This document shows positions 7,923 to 16,242 of a DNA stretch of 64,000 bases, piece after piece. Below the pieces are notes generated by a model. That model was not told the origin of the DNA. It did not search any database and saw only the letters and a list, made by a program, of their open reading frames with translations. The translations under genes and the position numbers were made by a program. Every line of letters begins with the position of its first letter. The first letter of the stretch is position 1. The stretch comes from DASUWK01 sp036378435 (lineage in GTDB: Bacteria > Chloroflexota > Dormibacteria > Dormibacterales > Dormibacteraceae), in contig DASUWK010000062.1 of NCBI GenBank assembly GCA_036378435.1, forward strand, positions 1 through 64,000, in the 5' to 3' direction.

Positions 7923-9608
7923 ATGGAGGCGCCCCCCGTTCCGCCGGCCGGCTGGACGGGCCGTCACGCCGTCGAGCTCTACGTCCGGACTTACTCCACG
8001 ATGCTGCAGAGCTCCGGCGAGGTGCGCCTCGATTCCCTCCAGCACGCGCACATCGGCATGGGCTCGTCGCTGCACCCGCTGGCCGCTGAGACACGGGTCG
8101 ATATGGGCGCACTCATCTATTCGGCGCGCCGGCTGCCGGCGGAGATCCGCCACTGCCGCCGGATCGTGCTCGGCCAGGGACCGCTGCCATTCAGAGAGCT
8201 GGGCGGCTACGACCTGAGCCGTTGGCAGGCGGTCAAGGCGCCGGCCCGGCGCCGCCGCTGGTACTACGACGGCCGTGACACGCTCGCGGTGCTGCTGGCG
8301 TCCAACTCGGACGTGGACGACCTCGTACCGTCGCTGGTCGCCTACCAGATCGAATGGAACAAGCTCCATCTAGCCCTGCAGAACGCGGAGCTGGACAGCG
8401 AGCGGGCGCGCGACGCGGCCGAAGCCTCGCCTGACGACTGGGAGCGGCTGATGAGCGCCTGGGCGCCCGACTCAGTCGAGACGCTGCGGCTGGTGCGCGA
8501 GGCGGAGTGCCACATCACGCTGCGTAACCTCGGCGCGACGCATGTCGGTTACGGCCGCACCGCCGCCTCTTGGTTTGCGCCGGTCGAGCGACGGCTGGCC
8601 GAGCTGGCGCCGGCCGACGCGCCCCTCTACTTCGTCTCCTCCAACGTGCACAGCCTGGTCAACGTGCTGAGCGGGGTCGCCCGGACCCTGGAGCCGCAGA
8701 TCCGCGATTTCGTCCGCGTCTGGGACCCGGACCTGTACTCGGAGCTGGAGCGCATCGAGCGCGGCGAGTCCAAGGCTTCAAGAGACAACTGGCTGTACTT
8801 CGCGGCTCGAGCGCTCTTCGACCACCATGTGGAAGCCGCGCGCTTCCGCGCCGAACGTGCGGAGCGCGAGGCCAAAGAGGGGATCTCGCACATCCGGGCC
8901 CACGGCCCCGGGGTGGACTCGGCCGCTCAGATCTTCCGCTTGTCGCAGCTCGATCCGACCTGCTTCGACGAACGGATCGGGCAGGTCGATGCGCTCGCGC
9001 TGCAGTCGTCGCCGGCGGTGATCCTCAACATCGACTACCCGCTCGGCTACGCCGCCTATCACATCCTCTGGCAGGTGGCCGAGCGCACACGGAAGGTGGC
9101 CGGCGTCTACGTGCTCGGCAAGGCGGCCACGCTGAACGCGGACATCGGCGACGTGATGATTCCCAACGTCGTCTTCAACGAGCATTCCGGCAACACGTAC
9201 TGGCTCGACAACTGCTTCACCGCGAACTCGGTGCAGCCGAACCTCGGCTTCGGCTCAGCCCTCGACAACCAGCGCGCGGTGACCGTGCAGGGGACGTTCC
9301 TGCAGAACCACGAGTACCTGGACTTCTATTACCAGGGCCACTACACGGTGGTCGAGATGGAGGCGGGCCCCTACCTCGACGCCTGCTATGAGCTGGCGCA
9401 CACCGATCGCCACCCGGTCGACGAGCAGGTGAACATGTCGCGGCTCGGGTTCGACCTCGGGGTTATCCACTACGCGTCCGACACCCCGTACACCCAGGCG
9501 CGGACCCTCGGCGCCCGTGGGCTGAACTACCGCGGCATGGATTCCACGTACGCGTCGGCCATCGCGGTCGCGCGGCGCATCCTCGAGCAGGAAGGCGCGC
9601 TGCTGTAA
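7923..9608 (+). CDS. Large protein with nucleoside-phosphorylase-like C-terminal domain
   Basis: 561 residues, not assigned to a named enzyme. The first 340 or so residues are helical and unrecognised. The C-terminal third resembles the purine-nucleoside/uridine phosphorylase superfamily: GKAATLNADIGDVMIP near residue 399 mimics the 'GsaG.l..di..GDvviP' glycine loop, and TVVEMEAGPYLDA near 476 mimics the 'vEMEtaa' ribose-binding motif. A nucleoside phosphorylase or hydrolase activity is an inference from these two motifs. The frame is open far upstream, but ATG 7923 is chosen because TACCAT (7911-7916) precedes it by 6 bases in the leaderless arrangement common here. An alternative is a family of unknown function with no enzymatic role. 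Confidence 0.78.
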   Translation: MEAPPVPPAGWTGRHAVELYVRTYSTMLQSSGEVRLDSLQHAHIGMGSSLHPLAAETRVDMGALIYSARRLPAEIRHCRRIVLGQGPLPFRELGGYDLSRWQAVKAPARRRRWYYDGRDTLAVLLASNSDVDDLVPSLVAYQIEWNKLHLALQNAELDSERARDAAEASPDDWERLMSAWAPDSVETLRLVREAECHITLRNLGATHVGYGRTAASWFAPVERRLAELAPADAPLYFVSSNVHSLVNVLSGVARTLEPQIRDFVRVWDPDLYSELERIERGESKASRDNWLYFAARALFDHHVEAARFRAERAEREAKEGISHIRAHGPGVDSAAQIFRLSQLDPTCFDERIGQVDALALQSSPAVILNIDYPLGYAAYHILWQVAERTRKVAGVYVLGKAATLNADIGDVMIPNVVFNEHSGNTYWLDNCFTANSVQPNLGFGSALDNQRAVTVQGTFLQNHEYLDFYYQGHYTVVEMEAGPYLDACYELAHTDRHPVDEQVNMSRLGFDLGVIHYASDTPYTQARTLGARGLNYRGMDSTYASAIAVARRILEQEGALL

Positions 9609-9622
9609 CCGCACTTGGGCGG

Positions 9623-10171
9623 TTGGCGTTCTGGATAGGCGTGTGGCGTGCCCTTCTCGGCGCTGTGGCGGCGGTCTGCGTGCTCTTCATCGGCGGGGTG
9701 CTTGTGTACTTCGTCATCACGGCCGTCAACGGGCCATTCGGGGTGCCGCTGACCTCGCCCACGCCCGATGCCGGGCAGGCCGCCACCCAGTTCGGGTCGG
9801 TCGGCTTCTACCTGCACGTGACGAAGGTCGATCGCGGAGGAGACCACGTCACCGTCGCGATCACCCTGGAGAACACCTCCGAGCAGCAGCAGCGGTTCGA
9901 CCCGCAAGACTTCCGTCTGCAGGCCCAGGGCGATGCGCTGTCCGAAGCGGCGATCCCCGCCGACGGCTGTCGCTGGGGCCGGGTCGACCTGTACCCGCGC
10001 GGGATGCCGGCGAGCACACCGCTGCGCGATCCAGAAGGTGAGCGCGCAGGCGCAACCTGGTTTGCCGCCGTGTGCTTCCCCCGGGCTGGAACCGGCGCCC
10101 TGACCCTGATCTGGTCGCCGGACGTCGCGTTCGGGCCGCTGAGCGAGCCCATCCGCATTCCCCTGCGCTGA
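9623..10171 (+). CDS. Membrane-anchored extracytoplasmic beta-domain protein
   Basis: 182 residues. One N-terminal transmembrane helix (about residues 8-34) is followed by a soluble domain of about 130 residues with strands such as HVTVAITLENTSEQQQRFDP, a layout like DUF4352-type immunoglobulin-like lipoproteins or anchors. Two Cys residues (in DGCRWG and AVCFPR) could form a disulfide outside the cell. The start is the TTG at 9623; a GTG a few codons later would also retain the membrane helix. The gene begins 14 bases after the phosphorylase-like gene and is probably co-transcribed. The function is unknown. Confidence 0.7.
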   Translation: MAFWIGVWRALLGAVAAVCVLFIGGVLVYFVITAVNGPFGVPLTSPTPDAGQAATQFGSVGFYLHVTKVDRGGDHVTVAITLENTSEQQQRFDPQDFRLQAQGDALSEAAIPADGCRWGRVDLYPRGMPASTPLRDPEGERAGATWFAAVCFPRAGTGALTLIWSPDVAFGPLSEPIRIPLR

Positions 10172-10202
10172 GGCAGCTCGGGTAGCCGACTACGCTTTAA
10201 CC

Positions 10203-11630
10203 GTGGCTACCCGAGCAGAGCAGGATTACCGCGTCGAAAAGGACTCCATGGGCGAGATGCGCGTGCCCGCCGGCGCTTACTACGGCGCCTCGAGCGAACG
10301 CGCCCGCCAGAACTTCCCCATCTCAGGCCGGGGCTTTCCCCGCCAGTTCATCAGCGCCCTCGGCCTGATCAAGAAGAGCGCCGCCGAGGTGAACCGCGAG
10401 CTCGGGCTGTTGAGCGCCGAGCACTCCGCCGCGATTGTGCAGGCGGCGCAGGAAGTGGTCGACGGCAAGCTCGACGCCCACTTCGTGATCGATGTCTATC
10501 AGACCGGCTCCGGCACCTCGACGAACACCAACGCCAACGAGGTGATCGCCAACCGCGCCAGCGAGATCATGGGCGGCCCGATCGGCCCGGGCCGGCTCAT
10601 CCATCCCAACGACCAGGTCAACCTGTGCCAGTCCTCGAACGACGTGATCCCCAGCGCGCTACAGGTCGCGGTCGCGCTCGAGATCCACGCGGTGCTCCGG
10701 CCCGGCCTGGAGCGCCTGCGCGGGGCTCTGGCCGCCAAGTCGGAGGAGTTCTGGCCGCTGGTCAAGACCGGGCGGACGCACCTCCAGGACGCGACGCCGG
10801 TGCGCCTGGGCCAGGAATTCCTGGGCTACGCCGGCCAGCTCGAGGAGTCCCAGCGCCGCGGCAAGCAGGCGCTGGACGAGCTGCTCAGCCTGCCCATCGG
10901 CGGAACCGCCGTCGGCACCGGCATCAACGCCCATCCCGAGTTCGGAGCCCGCGCAGCCGCCAAGCTGGCGGAGGCGACCGGCTTGAAGTTCCACGAGACC
11001 TCCAACCACTTCCACGCGCAGGCGACGCTGGACGCGCTGGTCGCGGCGCACGGGCTGCTGCGAACCATTGGCGTCTCCCTCTGGAAGATCGCCTCCGACA
11101 TCCGCTTGATGGGCATGGGACCGACGGCGGGGCTGTTCGAGCTGCGCCTCCCCGAGACCCAGCCCGGCAGCAGCATCATGCCCGGCAAGGTCAACCCGGT
11201 GATCGTGGAGTCGCTGACCATGGCCGTCGCGAGGGTTCTCGGCAACGACGTCACCGTGACCCTCGCTGGGCAGTCCGGCAGCTTCTTCGAGCTCAACGTG
11301 ATGATGCCGGTGGCGGCGGTGACCGCACTCGAGTCGGTGACGCTGCTGGGCAACTCGGCGGCGAACTTTGCCGAGCGCTGCGTCGAAGGCCTCGAGGCGA
11401 CAGACCGCGGGCCCGCGCTGCTCGAGAAGAATCCGATCCTCGCGACGGCCCTCAACCCGCTGATCGGCTACGACGAGTCGGCCAAGATCGCGAAGGAGGC
11501 GTTCAAGACCGGCCGCACGATTCGCGAGCTCGCGCGTGAGCGCGGGCTTTCCGACGAGCAGATCGACTCCGTACTCGACCCCGGCGCGATGACCAAGCCA
11601 GGACTCGAAGGCCCGGGCGGAGGAGGCTGA
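10203..11630 (+). CDS. fumC: Fumarate hydratase, class II
   Basis: Interconverts fumarate and malate in the TCA cycle. 475 residues, the normal class II length. The superfamily signature GSSIMPGKVNP is present, as are the substrate-binding TGSGTSTNTNANEV, LCQSSNDVIPSA and the conserved KTGRTHLQDATP. A C-terminal domain ends with a Gly-rich tail. Presence of the full TGSGTS..N..NEV block argues for fumarase over aspartase or argininosuccinate lyase. GTG 10203 is preceded at 6 bases by TACGCT (10191-10196), again a leaderless layout. Two hairpin repeats follow the stop within a few bases and may terminate the transcript. Confidence 0.95.
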   Translation: MATRAEQDYRVEKDSMGEMRVPAGAYYGASSERARQNFPISGRGFPRQFISALGLIKKSAAEVNRELGLLSAEHSAAIVQAAQEVVDGKLDAHFVIDVYQTGSGTSTNTNANEVIANRASEIMGGPIGPGRLIHPNDQVNLCQSSNDVIPSALQVAVALEIHAVLRPGLERLRGALAAKSEEFWPLVKTGRTHLQDATPVRLGQEFLGYAGQLEESQRRGKQALDELLSLPIGGTAVGTGINAHPEFGARAAAKLAEATGLKFHETSNHFHAQATLDALVAAHGLLRTIGVSLWKIASDIRLMGMGPTAGLFELRLPETQPGSSIMPGKVNPVIVESLTMAVARVLGNDVTVTLAGQSGSFFELNVMMPVAAVTALESVTLLGNSAANFAERCVEGLEATDRGPALLEKNPILATALNPLIGYDESAKIAKEAFKTGRTIRELARERGLSDEQIDSVLDPGAMTKPGLEGPGGGG

Positions 11631-11635
11631 AGGAG

Positions 11636-11749
11636 GCTCCTCCCCACTCGGTGGGGAGGTGTCGGGCGAAGCCCGACGGAGGGGCCGCGGAAGCTCCTCC
11701 CCACTCGATGGGGAGGTGTCGGGCGAAGCCCGACGGAGGGGCCGCGGGA
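11636..11749. repeat. Two tandem 57-bp double-hairpin repeats
   Basis: Two copies (11636-11692 and 11693-11749) differ at only a few bases. Each contains CTCCCCAC-tcg-GTGGGGAG (in copy 2 the arm has one changed base) and then GTCGGGC-gaa-GCCCGAC, so each unit folds into two adjacent stem-loops. They lie between the fumC stop and the promoter of the receiver-cyclase gene. The structure and position fit a REP-like palindromic element acting as, or inserted into, a terminator. No further copy was noticed in this window. Confidence 0.85.
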
Positions 11750-11795
11750 TGCCAGCACCCTTGCGAGGTCGCCGCCGCCCCGGTTAACTGACCGC

Positions 11796-13133
11796 GTGGC
11801 CAGCGCCATCCGCGTCTTCCTCGCCGACGACAGCCTGATCGTGCGGGAGGGCGTCCGCGCGCTGCTGGGCCTGGCCGAGGACATCGAGGTCGTCGGGGTG
11901 GCCGAGGACGAGGCCGGCCTGCTGAGCGGCGCGGCCGATCTCAACCCCCAGGCAGTGGTAACCGACATCCGTATGCCGCCGACCTTCACTGACGAAGGAA
12001 TTCGCGCGGCGCGCGAGCTCCGGCGGCTGCAGCCCGGGCTGGGCGTCGTGATCCTGTCCCAGTACGACGAGCCCCAGCACGCGATCGCGCTCCTGGCCGA
12101 AGGGGCCGCGGGCTACGCCTACCTCCTGAAGGACCGCGTGGCCGAAGGCGACCAGTTGGCGCGAGCGATCCGCGAGGTGACCGCCGGCGGCACCATGCTC
12201 GACCCGCGCATCGTGAGCGCGCTCACCGAGCCGGTCAGCGAAGCCGGGCTCTCAGCCGAGGACGAGCGCCTCCTCCGGCTGATCGCGGAGGGCAAGCCGG
12301 TGAAGGCCATCGCCGCCGCCCTGGAAACCACCCCGGCGGCCGTCGATGCCGCCATCGACAAGCTGTTCCTCCGGCTCGCCCAGGACGCGAGCGCCGGCGT
12401 CCGCGGCGCCCTGACGCACCTCAAGATGCTGCACCTCGCCATCGTCGAGCGAGAGGAGCAGGGCGACACGCTGAGCCGCTTGCTGCCGGGTGGCATCGCC
12501 GAACGCGTGCGGCGCGAGGGCGGCCGACTGCGGGAGACCGAGCGCCTCAGCGTCACCGTGGTGATGTCGGACGTGCGCGGCTACAGCGGCATCGCCGAGC
12601 GCTCCGATCCCGCGGAGCTGGCGCGCCAGGTGAACGACCACCGGGCCGCGATGAACCGCGCCATCCTGGGCGAGGACGGCACCGTGATGCAGTTCGTCGG
12701 CGACGCGGTGATGGCCGTCTTCGGGGCGCCTGTGCCGCAGTCAGACCACGCCGAACGCGCGCTGCGCAGCGCACTGGCGATGCACGCCGAGCAGACGGCG
12801 CTCAACGCGCGCTGGCGCGCGCAGGGGCTGCCAGACTTCCACCTCGGCATCGCGCTGTCGAGCGGCGAGGTGGCGGCGGCGCTGCTCGGCTCCGACGAGC
12901 GCCTCGAATACACGCTGGTCGGGGACTCGGTGAACCTCGCGCAGCGACTGCAGCAGTGGGCGGACGGCGGGCAGGTGGTCCTCAGCGATCCGACCTACCA
13001 GCTGCTGGATACGCCGCCCGATGCCGAGCGCATCGAACCGCAGCCGGTGAAGGGCCGGAGCGGGCTGGTCGGCGGCTACCGGCTCGACACCGCGCTCATG
13101 GGCGCAGCGAGCCAGTCTCCGACAAATATGTAA
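11796..13133 (+). CDS. Receiver - degenerate LuxR HTH - class III nucleotide cyclase fusion
   Basis: 445 residues in three parts. A receiver domain (1-125) has Asp11/12, phospho-acceptor Asp57 in TDIRMPP and Lys112. A LuxR-like helix-turn-helix remnant lies at about 150-212 (LSAEDERLLRLIAEGKPV). A class III adenylate/guanylate cyclase domain spans about 250-440. Cyclase metal residues are Asp259 (MSDVRGYS) and Asp303 (VGDAVMAVFGAP), with Asn380 and Arg384 in SVNLAQRL. The residues that usually select adenine are altered: Gln299 stands where adenylate cyclases have Lys, and Glu371 where they have Asp. The product could be cAMP, cGMP or another cyclic nucleotide. GTG 11796 follows TTAACT (11784-11789) by 6 bases. 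Its 3' end overlaps the convergent regulator gene by 38 bp. Confidence 0.88.
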   Translation: MASAIRVFLADDSLIVREGVRALLGLAEDIEVVGVAEDEAGLLSGAADLNPQAVVTDIRMPPTFTDEGIRAARELRRLQPGLGVVILSQYDEPQHAIALLAEGAAGYAYLLKDRVAEGDQLARAIREVTAGGTMLDPRIVSALTEPVSEAGLSAEDERLLRLIAEGKPVKAIAAALETTPAAVDAAIDKLFLRLAQDASAGVRGALTHLKMLHLAIVEREEQGDTLSRLLPGGIAERVRREGGRLRETERLSVTVVMSDVRGYSGIAERSDPAELARQVNDHRAAMNRAILGEDGTVMQFVGDAVMAVFGAPVPQSDHAERALRSALAMHAEQTALNARWRAQGLPDFHLGIALSSGEVAAALLGSDERLEYTLVGDSVNLAQRLQQWADGGQVVLSDPTYQLLDTPPDAERIEPQPVKGRSGLVGGYRLDTALMGAASQSPTNM

Positions 13134-13773
13134 GCGTCGCTTTGACGCGGCGGTGCACCAGGGGCTCCTCGCCCAGCTCGAGCTTCGAGAAGATCGAGTT
13201 GATGTGCTTCTCGACCGCGCGCTCGGTCAGGAACAAAGCCTCGGCGATGCCGGCGTTGTTCTTGCCTTCCGCCACCAGCCGCAGGACGTCCATCTCGCGC
13301 GGCGTCAGCTCCCGCAGCGCGGATTCGCGCGCCTTCGAGCGCGCGTCGACCAGAGCTTCGACCACCTTCGGATCGATCACCGACCCGCCCGCCGCAACCT
13401 CGCGCAGAGCGTTGGCAAGCTGGCGGATGTCGGCGATGCGCTCCTTCAAGAGGTAGGCGCGGCCAGCCGCGCCGTCCTGCAGCAGGGATAGGGCGTATTG
13501 AGGCTCCACGTACTGGCTCAGCACGACCACGCCCGTCTTCGGGCTCTCGCGGCGCAGGCTCTCGGCGAGCCGCAGGCCCTCCTCGCCGTGAGTCGGCGGC
13601 ATGCGGATATCCGTGAGCACCACGTCCGGCTTGTACTCGGCGATGGCGCGCTCCACCGCGGGCAGATCCCCGACCGCCGCCAGCAGCTCGAACTCGTCCA
13701 TCGTGCCGAGGAGCTGCTTCACGCCCTCACGGACGAGGTAGTCGTCCTCGGCCAGCACGACGCGGATGGTCAC
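13096..13773 (-). CDS. NarL/FixJ-family response regulator
   Basis: A DNA-binding two-component regulator of 225 residues. The receiver domain (1-120) has the acidic pair in AEDD, phospho-acceptor Asp55 in TDIRMPP and Lys110 in LLKER. The LuxR-type helix-turn-helix near 150-210 reads LTPREMDVLRLVAEGKNNAG and then a recognition helix in TERAVEKHINSIFSKL. Its receiver closely resembles that of the cyclase fusion at 11796, so the two likely arose by duplication. GTG 13773 is chosen because TATTGT (on this strand, 13781-13786) is 7 bases upstream. Nearby NarL-type kinases are the obvious partners. Confidence 0.93.
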   Translation of the reverse strand: MTIRVVLAEDDYLVREGVKQLLGTMDEFELLAAVGDLPAVERAIAEYKPDVVLTDIRMPPTHGEEGLRLAESLRRESPKTGVVVLSQYVEPQYALSLLQDGAAGRAYLLKERIADIRQLANALREVAAGGSVIDPKVVEALVDARSKARESALRELTPREMDVLRLVAEGKNNAGIAEALFLTERAVEKHINSIFSKLELGEEPLVHRRVKATLTYLSETGSLRP

Positions 13774-13839
13774 CGTGCCAACAATAGGGGTGCAGGCACC
13801 ATCGACCGAAGCGCCCTGCGTTGCCACAATGAGGCCGGC

Positions 13840-14220
13840 ATGGTGAGGGTGCTGATCGTGGATGACCAGGAGCCATTCCGCCTCGCGGCGCGGATGGTCG
13901 TCGAGCTCACCGACGGTTTCGAGGTGGCCGGTGAGGTCGAGAGTGGAGAAGCCTCGATCGACGTGATCGCGGACCTGCACCCCGACCTGGTCCTGATGGA
14001 CGTGAACCTGCCCGGGATCGACGGGCTCGAGGCGACGCGCCGGATCATGAGCGGGGTGCACGAAGGGCGCCCGGTCATCGTCCTCGTGCTGTCGACGCAC
14101 GAAGCGCCGGAGTACGAGCAGCAGTCGCTGGCGGCAGGCGCCGCGTCCTTCATCCCCAAGTCAGAGTTCAGCCCGGACCGGCTCGCCGCGGCTTGGCGCG
14201 AGGCGCACGCACCCGCCTAG
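13840..14220 (+). CDS. Single-domain response regulator (receiver only)
   Basis: 126 residues consisting only of a CheY-like receiver. Acidic residues are in IVDDQ, the phospho-acceptor is Asp54 in LMDVNLPG and the conserved Lys is in FIPKSEF near the end. No output domain follows, so it probably acts by protein-protein contact or as a phosphate sink or shuttle for the adjacent kinases. ATG 13840 is followed directly by GTG 13843, which could serve instead. It is divergent from the NarL regulator and its last 60 bases overlap the end of the first kinase gene on the other strand. Confidence 0.9.
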   Translation: MVRVLIVDDQEPFRLAARMVVELTDGFEVAGEVESGEASIDVIADLHPDLVLMDVNLPGIDGLEATRRIMSGVHEGRPVIVLVLSTHEAPEYEQQSLAAGAASFIPKSEFSPDRLAAAWREAHAPA

Positions 14221-16242
14221 CCTCGTCCCGCGGCCCGGCCGCGAGTCGATGGTCAGGTCGCCGTTGAGCGCATCGAGGCGGTCGCGCAGGTTGGTCAAAC
14301 CGGCGCCGGGCTTGGTGGCAGTGGGGTCGAAGCCGACGCCGTCGTCCGCCACCTCGAACTTGAGCAGGCCGCGGTCCTCCCAGAGGCGGACGCTCGCGCT
14401 GCGCGCCTGCGCGTACTTCTGCACGTTCTGGAGCGCTTCAAGACAGCAGAAGTAGACAGCCGCCTCGACCTCCTGGGGGTAGCGGCCGAGGCCGTCGGCC
14501 TCGATGCTTACCGGCAGCGTTGCCCCGCGGACGTGGCTCTGCAAGGCTTCCTTCAGGCCGCGGTCCGCGAGCAGCGGCGGGTAGATGCCGTGAGCGAGCT
14601 CCCGCATCGTGGCCAGCGTCGAATCGGCCTCGGTCTGCAGCTCGGCCAGCACCGGGCCCAGCCGCGCCGGGTCCTTGGCCGCCAGGGCTTGCGCCAGGCC
14701 GAGGCGCACCTTCAAGGCCACCAGGTGCTGCTGGGCGCCGTCGTGGAGGTTGCGCTCGAGGCGCCGGCGCTCCTCGTCCTGGGCCTGGACCAAACGCTGG
14801 CGCGAGGCCCGCAGCTCCTCGAGGCGCGCCCGCAGGTCGGCGGCGAGACCCACGTTGCTGAACACCAGCCCGGCCTGGTGGGCCAGGTCTCCGAGCAACT
14901 TCTCCTCCAGCGGGCTCAGCTGCTCGCCACGGCGCTTGCGCACCTCCAGCCGGCCCAGCTGGCGGCCCTGGTGGAAGACGTCGACCGAACGCGTCTCGCC
15001 ACCGACGGTCCCATTCGCATCGGGCGGAAATGCGGCCACGCGGCGCTCGCCGACATAGACCGCCGCCTGCTCCGAGCCGGTGCCTTCGGCAAGGACCTGG
15101 GCCATGCGATCGAGGGCCTCTTCGCCGCTGACTCGGCGCGTGAACTCCGCCAGCACCTGGTATGGCGTGGCACGCCGGCCGTAAACCAGCCGGTTGGCGA
15201 GCGTCTGGAGGCGGTCTCGCAGGGGCTGGAACCCGAGCGCCACGACCGCCGTGGCGAAGATGGACAGGCCCAAGTTGGGCCGGCCGCGGCCGCCCACGAC
15301 CGAGCCGAGACCCACCACGATGCCCACGTAGACGCCGGTGATGAAGATCGCCAGGGCGGAGTACACCAGGGCTCGGCTGATGACGAGGTCGACGTCGAAT
15401 AAGCGGTACTTGAGGACGCCGACACCCACCGCCAGCGGGAACGCCAGGACACTGAGGATGTTGGCGACCGTGCCGACCGTGTTGAGAGTTGGATCGCTGC
15501 CCCCGGTGGCGTAGTACGCGTTGGTGAGTAGGACCTGCACCGCGTACAGGACGCCGGCGAGGCCCAGCCACTTGAGCTGCTGCCGCTCGTCGCCCGAGGC
15601 GCGCCGGTAGCGGATGACCAGGGAGATCAAGCCGACGAATCCGAAACCCGGCGTCACGTAGAACTCGGCTGAATTGGCCGCGTCGGCAAACCCGCTCAGC
15701 GAGTCGACGCCGAGCGGGTTCGTCACCGGCGCGTGCTGACCGTCGATCGGACCGGGGTGCACCGAGAGGCCGATCGCGGTGAAAGCAATCGAGGCGACGA
15801 TCACCGCCACCACCCACCGCCACCGCCTCGACAGAAGGTGGCCGTTCGGATACACGAGCATCACCAGCGGTGCCGTGCAGGTGATCGGGGCCCAGACCCA
15901 GACGCTGAGCCAGGCCATTGGTCCCGCCAGCGGGCCGGGTGGATGGGTACGAACGGCCGCCCAGATCGCGTATTCCGAAGTGAAGTACGACAGCGCGCTC
16001 AGCAGCGCGGTGATGCTGGCCAGCCCCCAGAGCCAGTTCCGCGGCCGCCAGTAGGCCACGGCCAGGCCGAGGACGCCGAGCGTGGCGAAAGAGCACTGGT
16101 TCACGACGTCGGCGACGTGAACCGGCGGAACCGACGGGACCGTCGTGCCCCGACTCAAGCCGAGCACGGAGCTCGCGATGTCGAGCGCGACGGACACGAC
16201 CAGGGTGGCGGCCGCCAGGCTCGTCGCGACGCGCCTGCTCAC
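14161..16242 (-). CDS. Membrane sensor histidine kinase 1 (NarL-type, HisKA_3)
   Basis: 693 residues. The N-terminal third has about 8 hydrophobic helices, including the segment SALAIFITGVYVGIVVGLGS seen in all three paralogues. A GAF-like region follows (about 370-480), then the dimerisation and phosphotransfer helix with LERNLHDGAQQHLVAL carrying His500, and an HATPase domain with EALQNVQKYAQA (N box) and DDGVGFDP (G1). It should phosphorylate NarL-type receivers. GTG 16242 overlaps the stop of kinase 2 by 4 bases, so translation is coupled. The stimulus is unknown; the membrane domain suggests a lipophilic or envelope signal. Confidence 0.93.
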   Translation of the reverse strand: MSRRVATSLAAATLVVSVALDIASSVLGLSRGTTVPSVPPVHVADVVNQCSFATLGVLGLAVAYWRPRNWLWGLASITALLSALSYFTSEYAIWAAVRTHPPGPLAGPMAWLSVWVWAPITCTAPLVMLVYPNGHLLSRRWRWVVAVIVASIAFTAIGLSVHPGPIDGQHAPVTNPLGVDSLSGFADAANSAEFYVTPGFGFVGLISLVIRYRRASGDERQQLKWLGLAGVLYAVQVLLTNAYYATGGSDPTLNTVGTVANILSVLAFPLAVGVGVLKYRLFDVDLVISRALVYSALAIFITGVYVGIVVGLGSVVGGRGRPNLGLSIFATAVVALGFQPLRDRLQTLANRLVYGRRATPYQVLAEFTRRVSGEEALDRMAQVLAEGTGSEQAAVYVGERRVAAFPPDANGTVGGETRSVDVFHQGRQLGRLEVRKRRGEQLSPLEEKLLGDLAHQAGLVFSNVGLAADLRARLEELRASRQRLVQAQDEERRRLERNLHDGAQQHLVALKVRLGLAQALAAKDPARLGPVLAELQTEADSTLATMRELAHGIYPPLLADRGLKEALQSHVRGATLPVSIEADGLGRYPQEVEAAVYFCCLEALQNVQKYAQARSASVRLWEDRGLLKFEVADDGVGFDPTATKPGAGLTNLRDRLDALNGDLTIDSRPGRGTRLGGCVRLAPSRGEPVRAEL

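Noticed and set aside
11636..11749. A small CRISPR array.
   Set aside because: Only two units, directly adjacent with no spacers, each with two hairpins, and no cas genes nearby.
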